Assembly: GCA_021773435.1 (NCBI GenBank)
Contig: JAJFKC010000045.1
Coordinates: forward strand, 18,485 to 82,484
Source: Porticoccaceae bacterium
GTDB lineage: Bacteria > Pseudomonadota > Gammaproteobacteria > Pseudomonadales > Porticoccaceae
DNA: 64,000 bases
Reading direction: 5' to 3'
The translations under genes were made by a program, and so were the position numbers. Below are positions 24,358 to 32,155 of the stretch, piece after piece; position 1 is the first letter of the stretch, and each line of letters opens with the position of its first letter. The notes under the pieces are model-generated. The model did not search any database. It worked only from the letters and a program-made list of their open reading frames with translations, and was not told the DNA's origin.

Positions 24358-24882
24358 TCACGCTGACTCGGGATAACGCCAGGGCGTTTCAGGTTGCTCG
24401 GCATTTTCGTCCAGCGTCCACAGGGGAATCGATACCCCTTCTCCGGCATCTTTGAAGACAATACGCAGCCGACTGCCAATACCCACCTGCGTGACCAATT
24501 CCGGTGGCGCCAGGTCACCTTCTGCGGTGGCAAGATTACCAGTAATGCGTAAAGCCTCATGCTCGGTGGGCTGGCCAAGCTGGGTATCGAGATCGACCAG
24601 CACCAGCATATAGGGCGCGTAGTCTCGAAATACCGGCTGTATGGCTTGATAGACTTCACCATAGGAATGCAGCGTGCCCTCACCTGCAACGGGTGCCCAG
24701 GTGGCATCGGCACTGGCGCACCAGGGGCAGGCGGTGGTTGGTGGGTAACGCAGCAAAGCGCAGTGATCACATTTTTGCAGATGCAATTGATGATTGGCGC
24801 AGTGGCCAAAAAATTCCTGGTTCTCTTTATCCAGATCGCTGATCCGGATATTCATGCCAAGATATTCGCCTTTGACGGTCAT
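24358..24882 (-). CDS. Zn-ribbon/OB-fold protein (DUF35), thiolase partner
   Basis: A 174-residue protein with a rubredoxin-like zinc ribbon (C-DH-C in LQKCDHCALLRYPP and C-PW-C in ACPWCASAD, residues about 38-56) followed by an OB fold (GEGTLHSYGEV, then PYMLVLVDLD). DUF35 proteins bind acyl-CoA and form obligate complexes with SCP-x-type thiolases or aldolases, for example ChsH2 with Ltp2 in steroid side-chain degradation. AGGA lies 8 bases before the ATG. It is 44 bases downstream of the thiolase gene, which strongly supports a complex. Confidence 0.87.
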   Translation of the reverse strand: MTVKGEYLGMNIRISDLDKENQEFFGHCANHQLHLQKCDHCALLRYPPTTACPWCASADATWAPVAGEGTLHSYGEVYQAIQPVFRDYAPYMLVLVDLDTQLGQPTEHEALRITGNLATAEGDLAPPELVTQVGIGSRLRIVFKDAGEGVSIPLWTLDENAEQPETPWRYPESA

Positions 24883-24926
24883 AGTGTTTTTCCTAAAAAG
24901 ATATACCGAATATTATTTAGCTTAAT

Positions 24927-26180
24927 CTAGCCTTTAGCCATAACCATGGCCGAGCCGGTTTGTGGCCCCGCCCAACCCAGGTTGGCGGTGAGTTCCGGCG
25001 CTTTAATCTGGCGACATCCACCTTCGCTATAGTCATAGGTATGTTGACGCTGACCGCCCCGGCCGATGGGGCAAGAATCATCAATCTCACCGCGAAGCTG
25101 GCGAACATTCTCAATGACCATATTCAGGCCATGAGTATAACCTTCGCACAAATGCCCGCCGCTGGTATTGTTGGGCCGCTTGCCACCCAGGCGCATGGTG
25201 CCATTGCTCACGTAATCGCCGCCTTCACCCTTCTTGCAAAAACCGTAGTCTTCCAGCTGCAACATAGTGGTAAAGGTAAAGGCATCGTAGGAACCAGTTA
25301 CATCGATATCCTCCGGCCCCACCCCGGCATTGGGCCAGAGGATGTCTTTGCCGTAATACCCGGCCGTGGTTGAAATAGGCCCGTGCTGATAATGCATATC
25401 GGTGCGCGGCTTGCTGCAGCGCCCTACGACAGACTGAATCAAGGCCGGACGATGACGACAATCTCGCGCACGCTCAGCGCTAGTGACAATAATGCAATTG
25501 CCGTTATCAGTCTCGACACAGCAATCCAACAGATGCAGTGGCTTGACGATCATCCGACTATTCAGGACGTCATCCACTGTGACGCGCTTTTTATAATAGG
25601 CCTTGGGGTTATTTGACGCGTGCTCGCTGTGAATCACTTTGACCATGGCTATCTGCTCAGGCGTCGTGCCGTAGTCATACATATGCCGCATAAAGGACTG
25701 GCTAAACATTTGTCCGGCGCTCATCAGGCCATAGGCCCGGCCAAACAAGCCGCCACTACTCAGTGGCGCTCGACCACCGGCACCCCCAGTACCGCCGATT
25801 CGAATCTGGGAATAGCCATTCATAGCGCGAAAGATCGCCACGGTTTTACACATCCCGGCTTCAATCACACCAATGGCGATGCCGATCAGGGCTTCAGTTG
25901 ACGAGCCACCACCGTAAACATCCATATAAAAATTTGGCCGTATACCAAGATCCCCCGCGATAACCGTGGAGGGCGTGGAATCATTATTTGAATAGGACAA
26001 CAGCCCATCGACATCTCCTGGCTCTAGCCCGGCATCCTCCATAGCCGCCCGCACAGCGCGAGTGCCCAGAGTTCGGGTGGTGCAGCCTGATCCCCTCATA
26101 AACTCGGTTTCGCCCACCCCGGCAATGGCGTATTTACCCCGAAGATGCTTACTGGTTGTTACATCAATATCGTCTGCCAT
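24927..26180 (-). CDS. SCP-x/Ltp-type thiolase-like protein
   Basis: A 417-residue thiolase-fold protein beginning MADDIDVTT at ATG 26180 (a GTG two codons upstream is an alternative). YAIAGVGETEFMRGSG opens the fold, and NTSGGHLCEGYTHG holds the conserved His loop. The segment normally bearing the nucleophilic Cys reads MDVYGGGSSTEALIGIA, without Cys, and the usual C-terminal Cys loop reads LTANLGWAGPQTG. Loss of both points to a Ltp2-like retro-aldolase or other non-thiolytic C-C lyase rather than a true thiolase; this is inferred from motifs. It is transcribed with the DUF35 partner. Confidence 0.83.
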   Translation of the reverse strand: MADDIDVTTSKHLRGKYAIAGVGETEFMRGSGCTTRTLGTRAVRAAMEDAGLEPGDVDGLLSYSNNDSTPSTVIAGDLGIRPNFYMDVYGGGSSTEALIGIAIGVIEAGMCKTVAIFRAMNGYSQIRIGGTGGAGGRAPLSSGGLFGRAYGLMSAGQMFSQSFMRHMYDYGTTPEQIAMVKVIHSEHASNNPKAYYKKRVTVDDVLNSRMIVKPLHLLDCCVETDNGNCIIVTSAERARDCRHRPALIQSVVGRCSKPRTDMHYQHGPISTTAGYYGKDILWPNAGVGPEDIDVTGSYDAFTFTTMLQLEDYGFCKKGEGGDYVSNGTMRLGGKRPNNTSGGHLCEGYTHGLNMVIENVRQLRGEIDDSCPIGRGGQRQHTYDYSEGGCRQIKAPELTANLGWAGPQTGSAMVMAKG

Positions 26181-26351
26181 AAGCACTGAAACCCCGTTTA
26201 TTGATCGTTTTAAATTAGCTGGTAAGAAAGAGTGTAGCGACTTGGCGCGGCGACGACCATATCGAAAAATAGCTGGTTGTTATAAATAATTGCGTCTTTT
26301 TTGGATCTCGTGCGTCTTAACGACTGATTCCACCCAATAGGAGGCAAAACG

Positions 26352-26774
26352 ATGCGCATACAACTGGCACTCAATGTAGCTAATCTTAGCGAGGCTATAG
26401 ACTATTATTCAAAACTGTTTGGCACAGCGCCCAACAAAATACGTGACGGCTATGCTAATTTCAGTATCGATTCGCCAGCCTTAAAGCTGGTGCTGTTTGA
26501 AAACCCGTATACTGACGAGCGACTGAATCATCTCGGTGTCGAAGTATTCGATTCGGAACAGGTGACGATGGCTAAAGAGCGCTTGTCCGCGAGTGGCATA
26601 CTCAATGAAGTTCAGGTTAACGAGACCTGTTGTCACGCCACTCAGGACAAGGTTTGGTCCACTGAACCTCAGGGCTTGCGCTGGGAGTGGTACCGTATCA
26701 CCAACGAAGCACCTGAACTCGGCGTCAATGCTTCAGCATGCTGTACCCAGAGAAAACGCCTGGCACAACCATAA
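26352..26774 (+). CDS. arsI: ArsI/CadI-type VOC family protein (C-As lyase-like)
   Basis: A 140-residue vicinal-oxygen-chelate protein. MRIQLALNVANLSEAIDYYS and LVLFENPY give the fold, and NETCCHATQDKVW carries the vicinal Cys pair that binds trivalent organoarsenicals in ArsI, which cleaves the C-As bond using Fe(II) and oxygen. The pattern LNHLGVEVFD supplies a metal-ligand His. CadI of mycobacteria, induced by cadmium, is a close relative, so the natural inducer is uncertain. A further Cys pair (SACCTQ) lies near the C-terminus. AGGAG precedes the ATG. The downstream sigma factor gene starts 17 bases later. Confidence 0.82.
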   Translation: MRIQLALNVANLSEAIDYYSKLFGTAPNKIRDGYANFSIDSPALKLVLFENPYTDERLNHLGVEVFDSEQVTMAKERLSASGILNEVQVNETCCHATQDKVWSTEPQGLRWEWYRITNEAPELGVNASACCTQRKRLAQP

Positions 26775-26791
26775 TCGACTATGCTCACAGG

Positions 26792-27370
26792 ATGGAGATA
26801 ACAAACAGAGAATGGTCAGCCTTTGAGCGCTTGCTTCGCGGTTATGTAGCCCGCCGTGTTGAAGCGAACTGTGTGGATGATCTCGTGAGCGACATCCTGT
26901 TGCGTCTGGTCCGCCACCAACCCGCTTTCAAATCGGCGGATAAACCGGCAGCCTGGATGTATCGTGTGGCAGGCAATGTTATTACCGATCACTACCGGCG
27001 ACGCGCGATAGAGCGTTCCGCGCTGCAAGCCATTGTGGAAGACCAGGCACCATTGGAACAAGAGAGAGTCGATAACGAATCCGAATTCACCTTTCAGGGA
27101 GATTCTCCGGAGCGAGAGCTAGCCCGCTGCCTGACACCGCTAATAGAAAATTTACCACCACGATACCGAACAGCTCTTCAGATGGTGGATATTGAAGGGC
27201 TGCCACAGCAAGAAGCTGCCGAACAGCTTGGTTTGTCACTATCGGGGGTGAAATCTCGCGTGCAGCGAGGTCGGGTGAAGCTCAAAGAACGATTGCTAGA
27301 TTGTTGTGCCGTTGAGTTAAGCAGGCAGGGTAAAGTTATCGATTATGCCGCTAATACTGGATGTTGTTGA
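26792..27370 (+). CDS. sigZ: ECF RNA polymerase sigma factor SigZ
   Basis: A 192-residue ECF sigma factor starting at ATG 26792; an ATG at 26738, inside arsI, would add 18 residues. Region 2 reads DDLVSDILLRLVRH and AWMYRVAGNVITDHYRRRA, and region 4 reads LPPRYRTALQMVDIEGLPQQ with the helix-turn-helix LGLSLSGVKSRVQRGRVKL. The tail LLDCCAVELSRQGKVIDY is the SigZ signature, and a second Cys pair ends the protein (TGCC). No anti-sigma gene is adjacent. Vicinal Cys pairs suggest direct metalloid or redox sensing, and pairing with arsI suggests control of an arsenic response; both are inference. Confidence 0.87.
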   Translation: MEITNREWSAFERLLRGYVARRVEANCVDDLVSDILLRLVRHQPAFKSADKPAAWMYRVAGNVITDHYRRRAIERSALQAIVEDQAPLEQERVDNESEFTFQGDSPERELARCLTPLIENLPPRYRTALQMVDIEGLPQQEAAEQLGLSLSGVKSRVQRGRVKLKERLLDCCAVELSRQGKVIDYAANTGCC

Positions 27371-27515
27371 TCTGCCTCATTGCTCTATCAAATATTTTCA
27401 ATACTCTGGACTTCCCGAAAAGGCTTGTCTACGCTGTCTTAAAGTATAGTGAGCCCTTGAAAATCGGTGCAAGCAAATACTTTGTTGTGATAATGTCTCA
27501 ACCACAGCAATTTTT

Positions 27516-27560
27516 GAAATCTAACTGACACTTATCTAACCGACGCTTATCTAACCGACG
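27516..27560. repeat. 3 x 15 bp tandem repeat upstream of cytochrome c gene
   Basis: Two identical units CTTATCTAACCGACG (27531-27545 and 27546-27560) follow a diverged copy GAAATCTAACTGACA (27516-27530). The array ends 27 bases before the cytochrome c start, in the likely leader. Confidence 0.88.
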
Positions 27561-27587
27561 TTTAGTTGCGCCGGTCAAGGAGTCCTC

Positions 27588-28046
27588 ATGATTCAACCTG
27601 GTGTACATCCCATTGAACGAACCCACCCGGTCAACCGCCAAGTGAGGCTTGGACTGGTGCTTATCGTTGCCCTGCTAGCTCTATCTCAAGTCACGCTAGC
27701 AGAGGCAGATGACAGCCCTACCGTAGACTGGGGCAGAGACCTCTATTACGACTTCTGTGTTTCCTGTCATGGCTGGACGGGGAAAGGTGATGGCCCGGCA
27801 GGGGGTGCTCTCAAATCCCCTCCAGCTGACCTGACCCAGTTAAGTGCCAGAAATGGGGGCGAATTTCCTCATGCACAGGTAAAGCGATACATAGAAGGAG
27901 ACCAACTCATTCAAGCGCATGGTTCTCGAAAAATGCCAATATGGGGGAAAGTTTTTCGGCGCGAGAGCACCGAAGCTGAAGCTCGAATGCAATATTTTGC
28001 ATTGGCTGAATTCCTTGAGTCGATTCAAACGATTCAGAAACAATAA
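27588..28046 (+). CDS. Class I cytochrome c
   Basis: A 152-residue exported monohaem cytochrome. The N-terminal stretch LGLVLIVALLALSQVTLA is a signal peptide; the haem site is C57-VS-C60-H61 in YDFCVSCHGWTGKGDGPAGG, and the axial Met lies in SRKMPIWG. The GKGDGPAG loop is typical of small periplasmic electron-transfer cytochromes fed by dehydrogenases or oxygenase systems. AAGGAG stands 7 bases before the ATG. It lies between sigZ and the DUF1329-DUF1302 pair with long spacers on both sides, so it is probably transcribed alone. Confidence 0.9.
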   Translation: MIQPGVHPIERTHPVNRQVRLGLVLIVALLALSQVTLAEADDSPTVDWGRDLYYDFCVSCHGWTGKGDGPAGGALKSPPADLTQLSARNGGEFPHAQVKRYIEGDQLIQAHGSRKMPIWGKVFRRESTEAEARMQYFALAEFLESIQTIQKQ

Positions 28047-28430
28047 CCTGTCGGTCAACTCACATGTAACGATGAACATACCTTCTCATACTCATTAACC
28101 CAGTCTTGGTATAGTCCTTAATTACTGATCTACTACTCGCTTCGCGTCCCTAAACACCCGTTACATTTTGTATATGCCTTAATTTAAAAGTTGTTATTTT
28201 TTTATTTTCGAATTAGTATCAAAAAATACTGATAGATACAAACAGCTTTCGTTTAGACGCTATGGAGCATCGATCTTTAAGCATATTGCAAATCTTTCGT
28301 TTGTACGGTCTTCAAAGCTCAAGAGCACTACGAATAAAATATGTCTCTGAAACACGGTTTATAAGCAATCGTATTGCCAACTTTTAGTACGCCCAACACA
28401 TTCCTTGTTAAATACGCTGGAAGGACAATT
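28047..28430. other. AT-rich intergenic region, 384 bp
   Basis: No gene is recognised. The stretch 28180-28240 is nearly all A/T and is the likely promoter region for DUF1329-DUF1302. The ribosome site GGAAGGAC (28419-28426) belongs to the DUF1329 gene. Confidence 0.5.
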
Positions 28431-29768
28431 ATGAAAAATCTTACCGTACATAGCTCAGAACACCCTGCCCCTTTTCACCGGTTACTGACCAGCGCTTTTG
28501 TATTGACGGCAGCTGCGCTGCTTTGGATGCCGGCGCAAGTCATTGCGGAAGACCAAAGTTATCAGGCACTGCGAGACTGGATTGATAATCCCCCCGCCGA
28601 AAATTATGCCACCCCAGGCAAGCACTACACATTGAGCGATAGAAAAGCGGTGTTGGAAGCACTAATCCCGCAAACAGCATGGAAATACTATTTCTTTGAA
28701 GGCATGGATATGGAAGTCACCGAAACCGGACATTACCCTGCTCCTGACGACTGGGGCAAAAAGATGACGCCCACAGCTGACTACAAGCTTGACGATAAAG
28801 GTGTGTTGGTTGGGTTCACGGGCGGAGGTACGCCCTACCCAGAAATTAGCGAAGATGACCCTATGGCGGGCCAGAAAGCCGTCTGGAATATGCTATGGCG
28901 CCCCGGTAGCAATGATTACAACATGCCTATGATGGTGTGGTTACGTAGCGAGGACGGCACGCTCGATAGAGAGATGGAGTTTATATCTGTCAACTCTCAG
29001 TTCGCTCACGGTGATCACAGCCTGGTGTCGGGCTATGAAGAGGTTAAAAGCAAACAGCTTTTCGAATTTCGCTCACCCAGAGATATGGCTGGTGCCAAGA
29101 ATTTAACCATCAAATATGTCGACCATTACAAAGAGAATTCAGGTTGGTTGTACATGCCAGCGCAGCGCAAACCCCGTAAAGTCCTGTCGTCCGAGCGCAC
29201 CGGTGAGCTGATGGGTATGGATATGATCAGGGAAGACTCAATGGGTTTTGGTGGTAAGGTCTATGAAAATAAATTTACTTACCTGGGCAAACGTAAACTA
29301 CTTGCCACTGTCAATGTAAGTGATAATCCTGAAATTGGTGGCCCGAGCAATTGGGTGCCAGACAAAGCTCGCTGGGAAGTCCGTGAAAATCATGTCGTCC
29401 TGATCGAGCCAAGGGCTGATAACCACCCTTATAGCTACCGGATTGTTTTTATCGACGTGGAAACTAACTGGACGAGCTGGATGTTCGCTTTTGACAAGCG
29501 AGATGACCAATTATTTCGGTTGAATCAGCACTTCACAAAATACTCTGAAACCTTCGACACCGAACCACCCTCGCAGGCGCCCTACGTGAAGCAGGATTTT
29601 TCTAAAAGTGTAGGTCACCAGGTATTCTTGCATCTTGGTCAAACCGATATTAATGCCAAGAAGCCCCATGCCACCATTACCCACTGTTTTGTCAATAAAA
29701 AGGCATTCAGTGCGGCCCGTGCCAAGCAGTTTTACTCGCTACGCAATATGGTTAGCGGTCGGCGCTAA
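28431..29768 (+). CDS. DUF1329 family periplasmic protein (LolA-like)
   Basis: A 445-residue exported protein; ATG 28431 follows GGAAGGAC by 5 bases, and a signal peptide ends near MPAQVIAEDQ. It contains DUF1329 features: YPEISEDDPMAGQKAVWNM, the central SPRDMAGAKNLTIKY, SGWLYMPAQRKPRKVLSSER and MGMDMIREDSMGFGGKVYE. DUF1329 is distantly LolA-like and nearly always encoded beside a DUF1302 barrel, as here, and often near RND/MMPL permeases. It probably carries a hydrophobic ligand across the periplasm. The transport direction is unknown. Confidence 0.88.
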   Translation: MKNLTVHSSEHPAPFHRLLTSAFVLTAAALLWMPAQVIAEDQSYQALRDWIDNPPAENYATPGKHYTLSDRKAVLEALIPQTAWKYYFFEGMDMEVTETGHYPAPDDWGKKMTPTADYKLDDKGVLVGFTGGGTPYPEISEDDPMAGQKAVWNMLWRPGSNDYNMPMMVWLRSEDGTLDREMEFISVNSQFAHGDHSLVSGYEEVKSKQLFEFRSPRDMAGAKNLTIKYVDHYKENSGWLYMPAQRKPRKVLSSERTGELMGMDMIREDSMGFGGKVYENKFTYLGKRKLLATVNVSDNPEIGGPSNWVPDKARWEVRENHVVLIEPRADNHPYSYRIVFIDVETNWTSWMFAFDKRDDQLFRLNQHFTKYSETFDTEPPSQAPYVKQDFSKSVGHQVFLHLGQTDINAKKPHATITHCFVNKKAFSAARAKQFYSLRNMVSGRR

Positions 29769-29796
29769 TTGCTGGTAAAAATTCCCCCTAATACCA

Positions 29797-29821
29797 GGAG
29801 GCCACTTAATAAGTGGCCTCC
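29797..29821. repeat. Perfect 11-bp hairpin between DUF1329 and DUF1302 genes
   Basis: GGAGGCCACTT (29797-29807), loop AAT, AAGTGGCCTCC (29811-29821). There is no T run, so it may act as an mRNA-stabilising or attenuating structure that sets the ratio of the two proteins rather than as a terminator. Confidence 0.75.
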
Positions 29822-29849
29822 CACAATTATCACTGCCTGAGGTTAAACG

Positions 29850-31451
29850 ATGATAGCTAGGTGTCGTAAACAACTTATCGTTCTTTCGATTCTTTTGAGC
29901 CCTTTATTATTCCCGGCTTTGTCATGGAGCATTGTCAGTGTCGGGGACGACATTGAACTTGAAGGCTTCGTAAGATCAATGAATATATTAAAAACGGGGG
30001 CGCGGCCGTTCAATGATGGAGAACTCACTCATCAACGCAATACCGCTCAGCTAGAGGGCAAATACTACTTTCTACGTGATAGCACAGCATTTAATAGCTT
30101 CTCAACAGGCCCCATTGAGGAGGCCACTTTCACCTTTCTCGCTAGAGCAGCCCACGACTCGATTTTTGACCTCCGAGATAGTTATGCCGGACTCAATGGT
30201 CGGGGCAAGGAAGAGTACAAGGTAAGAGAGGCCTTCGTCGATTTTATCATGCCGCCCTTTTCGCTACGCCTGGGCCGCCAACAGGTTGTCTGGGGTGAAA
30301 CGGATAATTTCCGCGCCCTTGACGTTATCAATCCACTGGATAGAACCTGGCATGGTACCAGGGAATCATGGGAAGACATCCGTATTCCGCTCTGGATGGC
30401 CAGGGGCATATGGGACGTTGGTAAAATCGGACCATTCGAGGAAACCTTTCTTGAAGTTATCGTTATCCCCGATGACTTTCAAACCAATAAAGTGTTTGCC
30501 GACTACCCCCGACCCTGGGCATTTCGCGGCATAGGGTTACAGGAAGAAGCTGCAAACTCAGTATTACTTGGCGATACGCTTGCCGATCTGTATGACAGTA
30601 GTGTTACCGTGATCGATGGTACCGAAAAAGAAACCGATATACGTAATGTTCAGAGCGGCTTCCGATTTAAAGGTGTCTGGAATGACGTTGAATTCAGCGT
30701 TAATTATTTTTATGGCTTTGCGCAATCTCCCGGCGTAAAGATCCACTCTGCTGAATTAGTCGGCAGCACCTTCGAAACTGTGATTGAAACCATCACGCCC
30801 CGTACTAATGTATTTGGATTTACCGCCAACTACTCCGAAGAAAAATATACCCAGTCAGTTTTTCGTCTCGAGACCACTGTTACCAAAGGCCTTCCGGTCG
30901 CAATCAAATTCGGCAGCCGAGACGACACCAATGGCAACGGCTTTGACACGGCGAGTCAGTCCGTAGTGATGATCGGTATCGATCGACCCACCTGGATTCC
31001 AGCGCTCAACAGCTTACGCACCTTCTTTATTTCCACTCAATTTTTCTGGCGGCGCTGGCTTGACTACAGCAGCTTTTATCGAGGCTCCTTCTATGACGTA
31101 CAACCCGCTGTAGTCGGAGGCTCGGTTGTGCCGGGGCGTTTTATTAGCGTCAATAACGATAAAATTGACCAGGACGAATTTGTTTTCACGTTTTCCGCAT
31201 CGAGCAATTATGGCCGCGCCGGTCTTTGGCGGCCACTGTTTGTCTTCGCCTACGACCCTCGTTCCAGTGGTGCTTATAACAAGATACAAATGGAGTATCT
31301 GTACTCGAAACACCTGGTGTTCAAACTCGAGCAACATTTATATTGGCGAGAAAGTGGCAGTGATCAGAGTCCCTGGGGGCTTGGTTCCTATTTGGGCGAA
31401 CCGGGTATTCGTCGCAACGAAACTCAATTTACTGCGACCTTCCAATTTTAA
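29850..31451 (+). CDS. DUF1302 family outer-membrane barrel protein
   Basis: A 533-residue outer-membrane protein with a signal peptide (LIVLSILLSPLLFPALSWS), then DUF1302 hallmarks: ELEGFVRSMNILKTG, YKVREAFVDFIMPPFSLRLG, the GRQQVVWGETDNFRALDVIN turn, and LDRTWHGTRESWEDIRIPLW. It ends with alternating strands and terminal Phe (TQFTATFQF). It is the partner of the DUF1329 protein encoded 81 bases upstream and is probably a porin-like channel for hydrophobic compounds. A 14-bp perfect hairpin follows directly after its stop. Confidence 0.88.
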   Translation: MIARCRKQLIVLSILLSPLLFPALSWSIVSVGDDIELEGFVRSMNILKTGARPFNDGELTHQRNTAQLEGKYYFLRDSTAFNSFSTGPIEEATFTFLARAAHDSIFDLRDSYAGLNGRGKEEYKVREAFVDFIMPPFSLRLGRQQVVWGETDNFRALDVINPLDRTWHGTRESWEDIRIPLWMARGIWDVGKIGPFEETFLEVIVIPDDFQTNKVFADYPRPWAFRGIGLQEEAANSVLLGDTLADLYDSSVTVIDGTEKETDIRNVQSGFRFKGVWNDVEFSVNYFYGFAQSPGVKIHSAELVGSTFETVIETITPRTNVFGFTANYSEEKYTQSVFRLETTVTKGLPVAIKFGSRDDTNGNGFDTASQSVVMIGIDRPTWIPALNSLRTFFISTQFFWRRWLDYSSFYRGSFYDVQPAVVGGSVVPGRFISVNNDKIDQDEFVFTFSASSNYGRAGLWRPLFVFAYDPRSSGAYNKIQMEYLYSKHLVFKLEQHLYWRESGSDQSPWGLGSYLGEPGIRRNETQFTATFQF

Positions 31452-31455
31452 TCGA

Positions 31456-31492
31456 CACTTGTTGGTGCTGATAAACTTAGCACCAACAAGTG
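31456..31492. terminator. Perfect 14-bp hairpin after the DUF1302 gene
   Basis: CACTTGTTGGTGCT (31456-31469) pairs with AGCACCAACAAGTG (31479-31492) around a 9-base loop, 4 bases after the stop codon. No T run follows, so it may be a 3' stabiliser or Rho-assisted end. It probably closes the DUF1329-DUF1302 operon. Confidence 0.65.
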
Positions 31493-31573
31493 AAGTATGG
31501 CCTGCAATAATAAATTTGTGATTGAGAAATTCACCCACACCCGTGGTTTATACGGTCGCATTTATACAGCATT

Positions 31574-32116
31574 ATGATTTCGTTTCAGTCGGTCATTGAT
31601 TTTTGGTTTAGCGAGTTAAATCCATCACAGTGGTGGCAGACCGACCTTGCTGTCGACCACATGATTGCCGAGCGCTTTACTGATTTGCACGCCGCTGCGG
31701 CAAGCGGTGAACTCTATGAGTGGCGCAACGAACCGCTGGGCAGTCTTGCTGAAATAATTGTGCTGGACCAATTTTCACGAAATCTTTTTCGCGATCATGC
31801 TAAAGCCTTTGCACAGGACGATGTGGCCCTCGCACTGGCCCAGCAGGCAATCGCCTCGAATGTTCACCAGCACCTACCTGCCGATCAAAAAGCCTTTCTT
31901 TATATGCCCTATATGCACAGTGAATCCGGACATATTCACAAGCTGGCACTCCACCTCTTTAGCGAACCTGGCCTTGAGCACAACCTTCGCTCAGAGTTAC
32001 AGCATAAAGCCATCATTGACCGCTTCGGCCGCTATCCCCATCGAAATAAAGTGCTGGGACGGCTTTCGACCCCCGAAGAAAATGTGTTTCTAAAACAACG
32101 AGGGTCGAATTTTTAA
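31574..32116 (+). CDS. DUF924 family protein
   Basis: A 180-residue cytosolic helical protein with the DUF924 pattern: VIDFWFSELNPSQWW, GSLAEIIVLDQFSRNLFRD, FLYMPYMHSES, and the C-terminal IIDRFGRYPHRNKVLGR. The family is TPR-like and of unknown function. No ribosome site of note is visible before ATG 31574. It ends convergent with the DUF4344 pair. Confidence 0.9.
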   Translation: MISFQSVIDFWFSELNPSQWWQTDLAVDHMIAERFTDLHAAAASGELYEWRNEPLGSLAEIIVLDQFSRNLFRDHAKAFAQDDVALALAQQAIASNVHQHLPADQKAFLYMPYMHSESGHIHKLALHLFSEPGLEHNLRSELQHKAIIDRFGRYPHRNKVLGRLSTPEENVFLKQRGSNF

Positions 32117-32155
32117 GGGATCTTGCCCAGCCCACTCTTCATTGGATCTATGGAT

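Noticed and set aside
24345..24809. 154-codon open frame overlapping the DUF35 gene
   Set aside because: It is an alternative frame of a gene with clear zinc-ribbon and OB-fold motifs and has no recognisable content.
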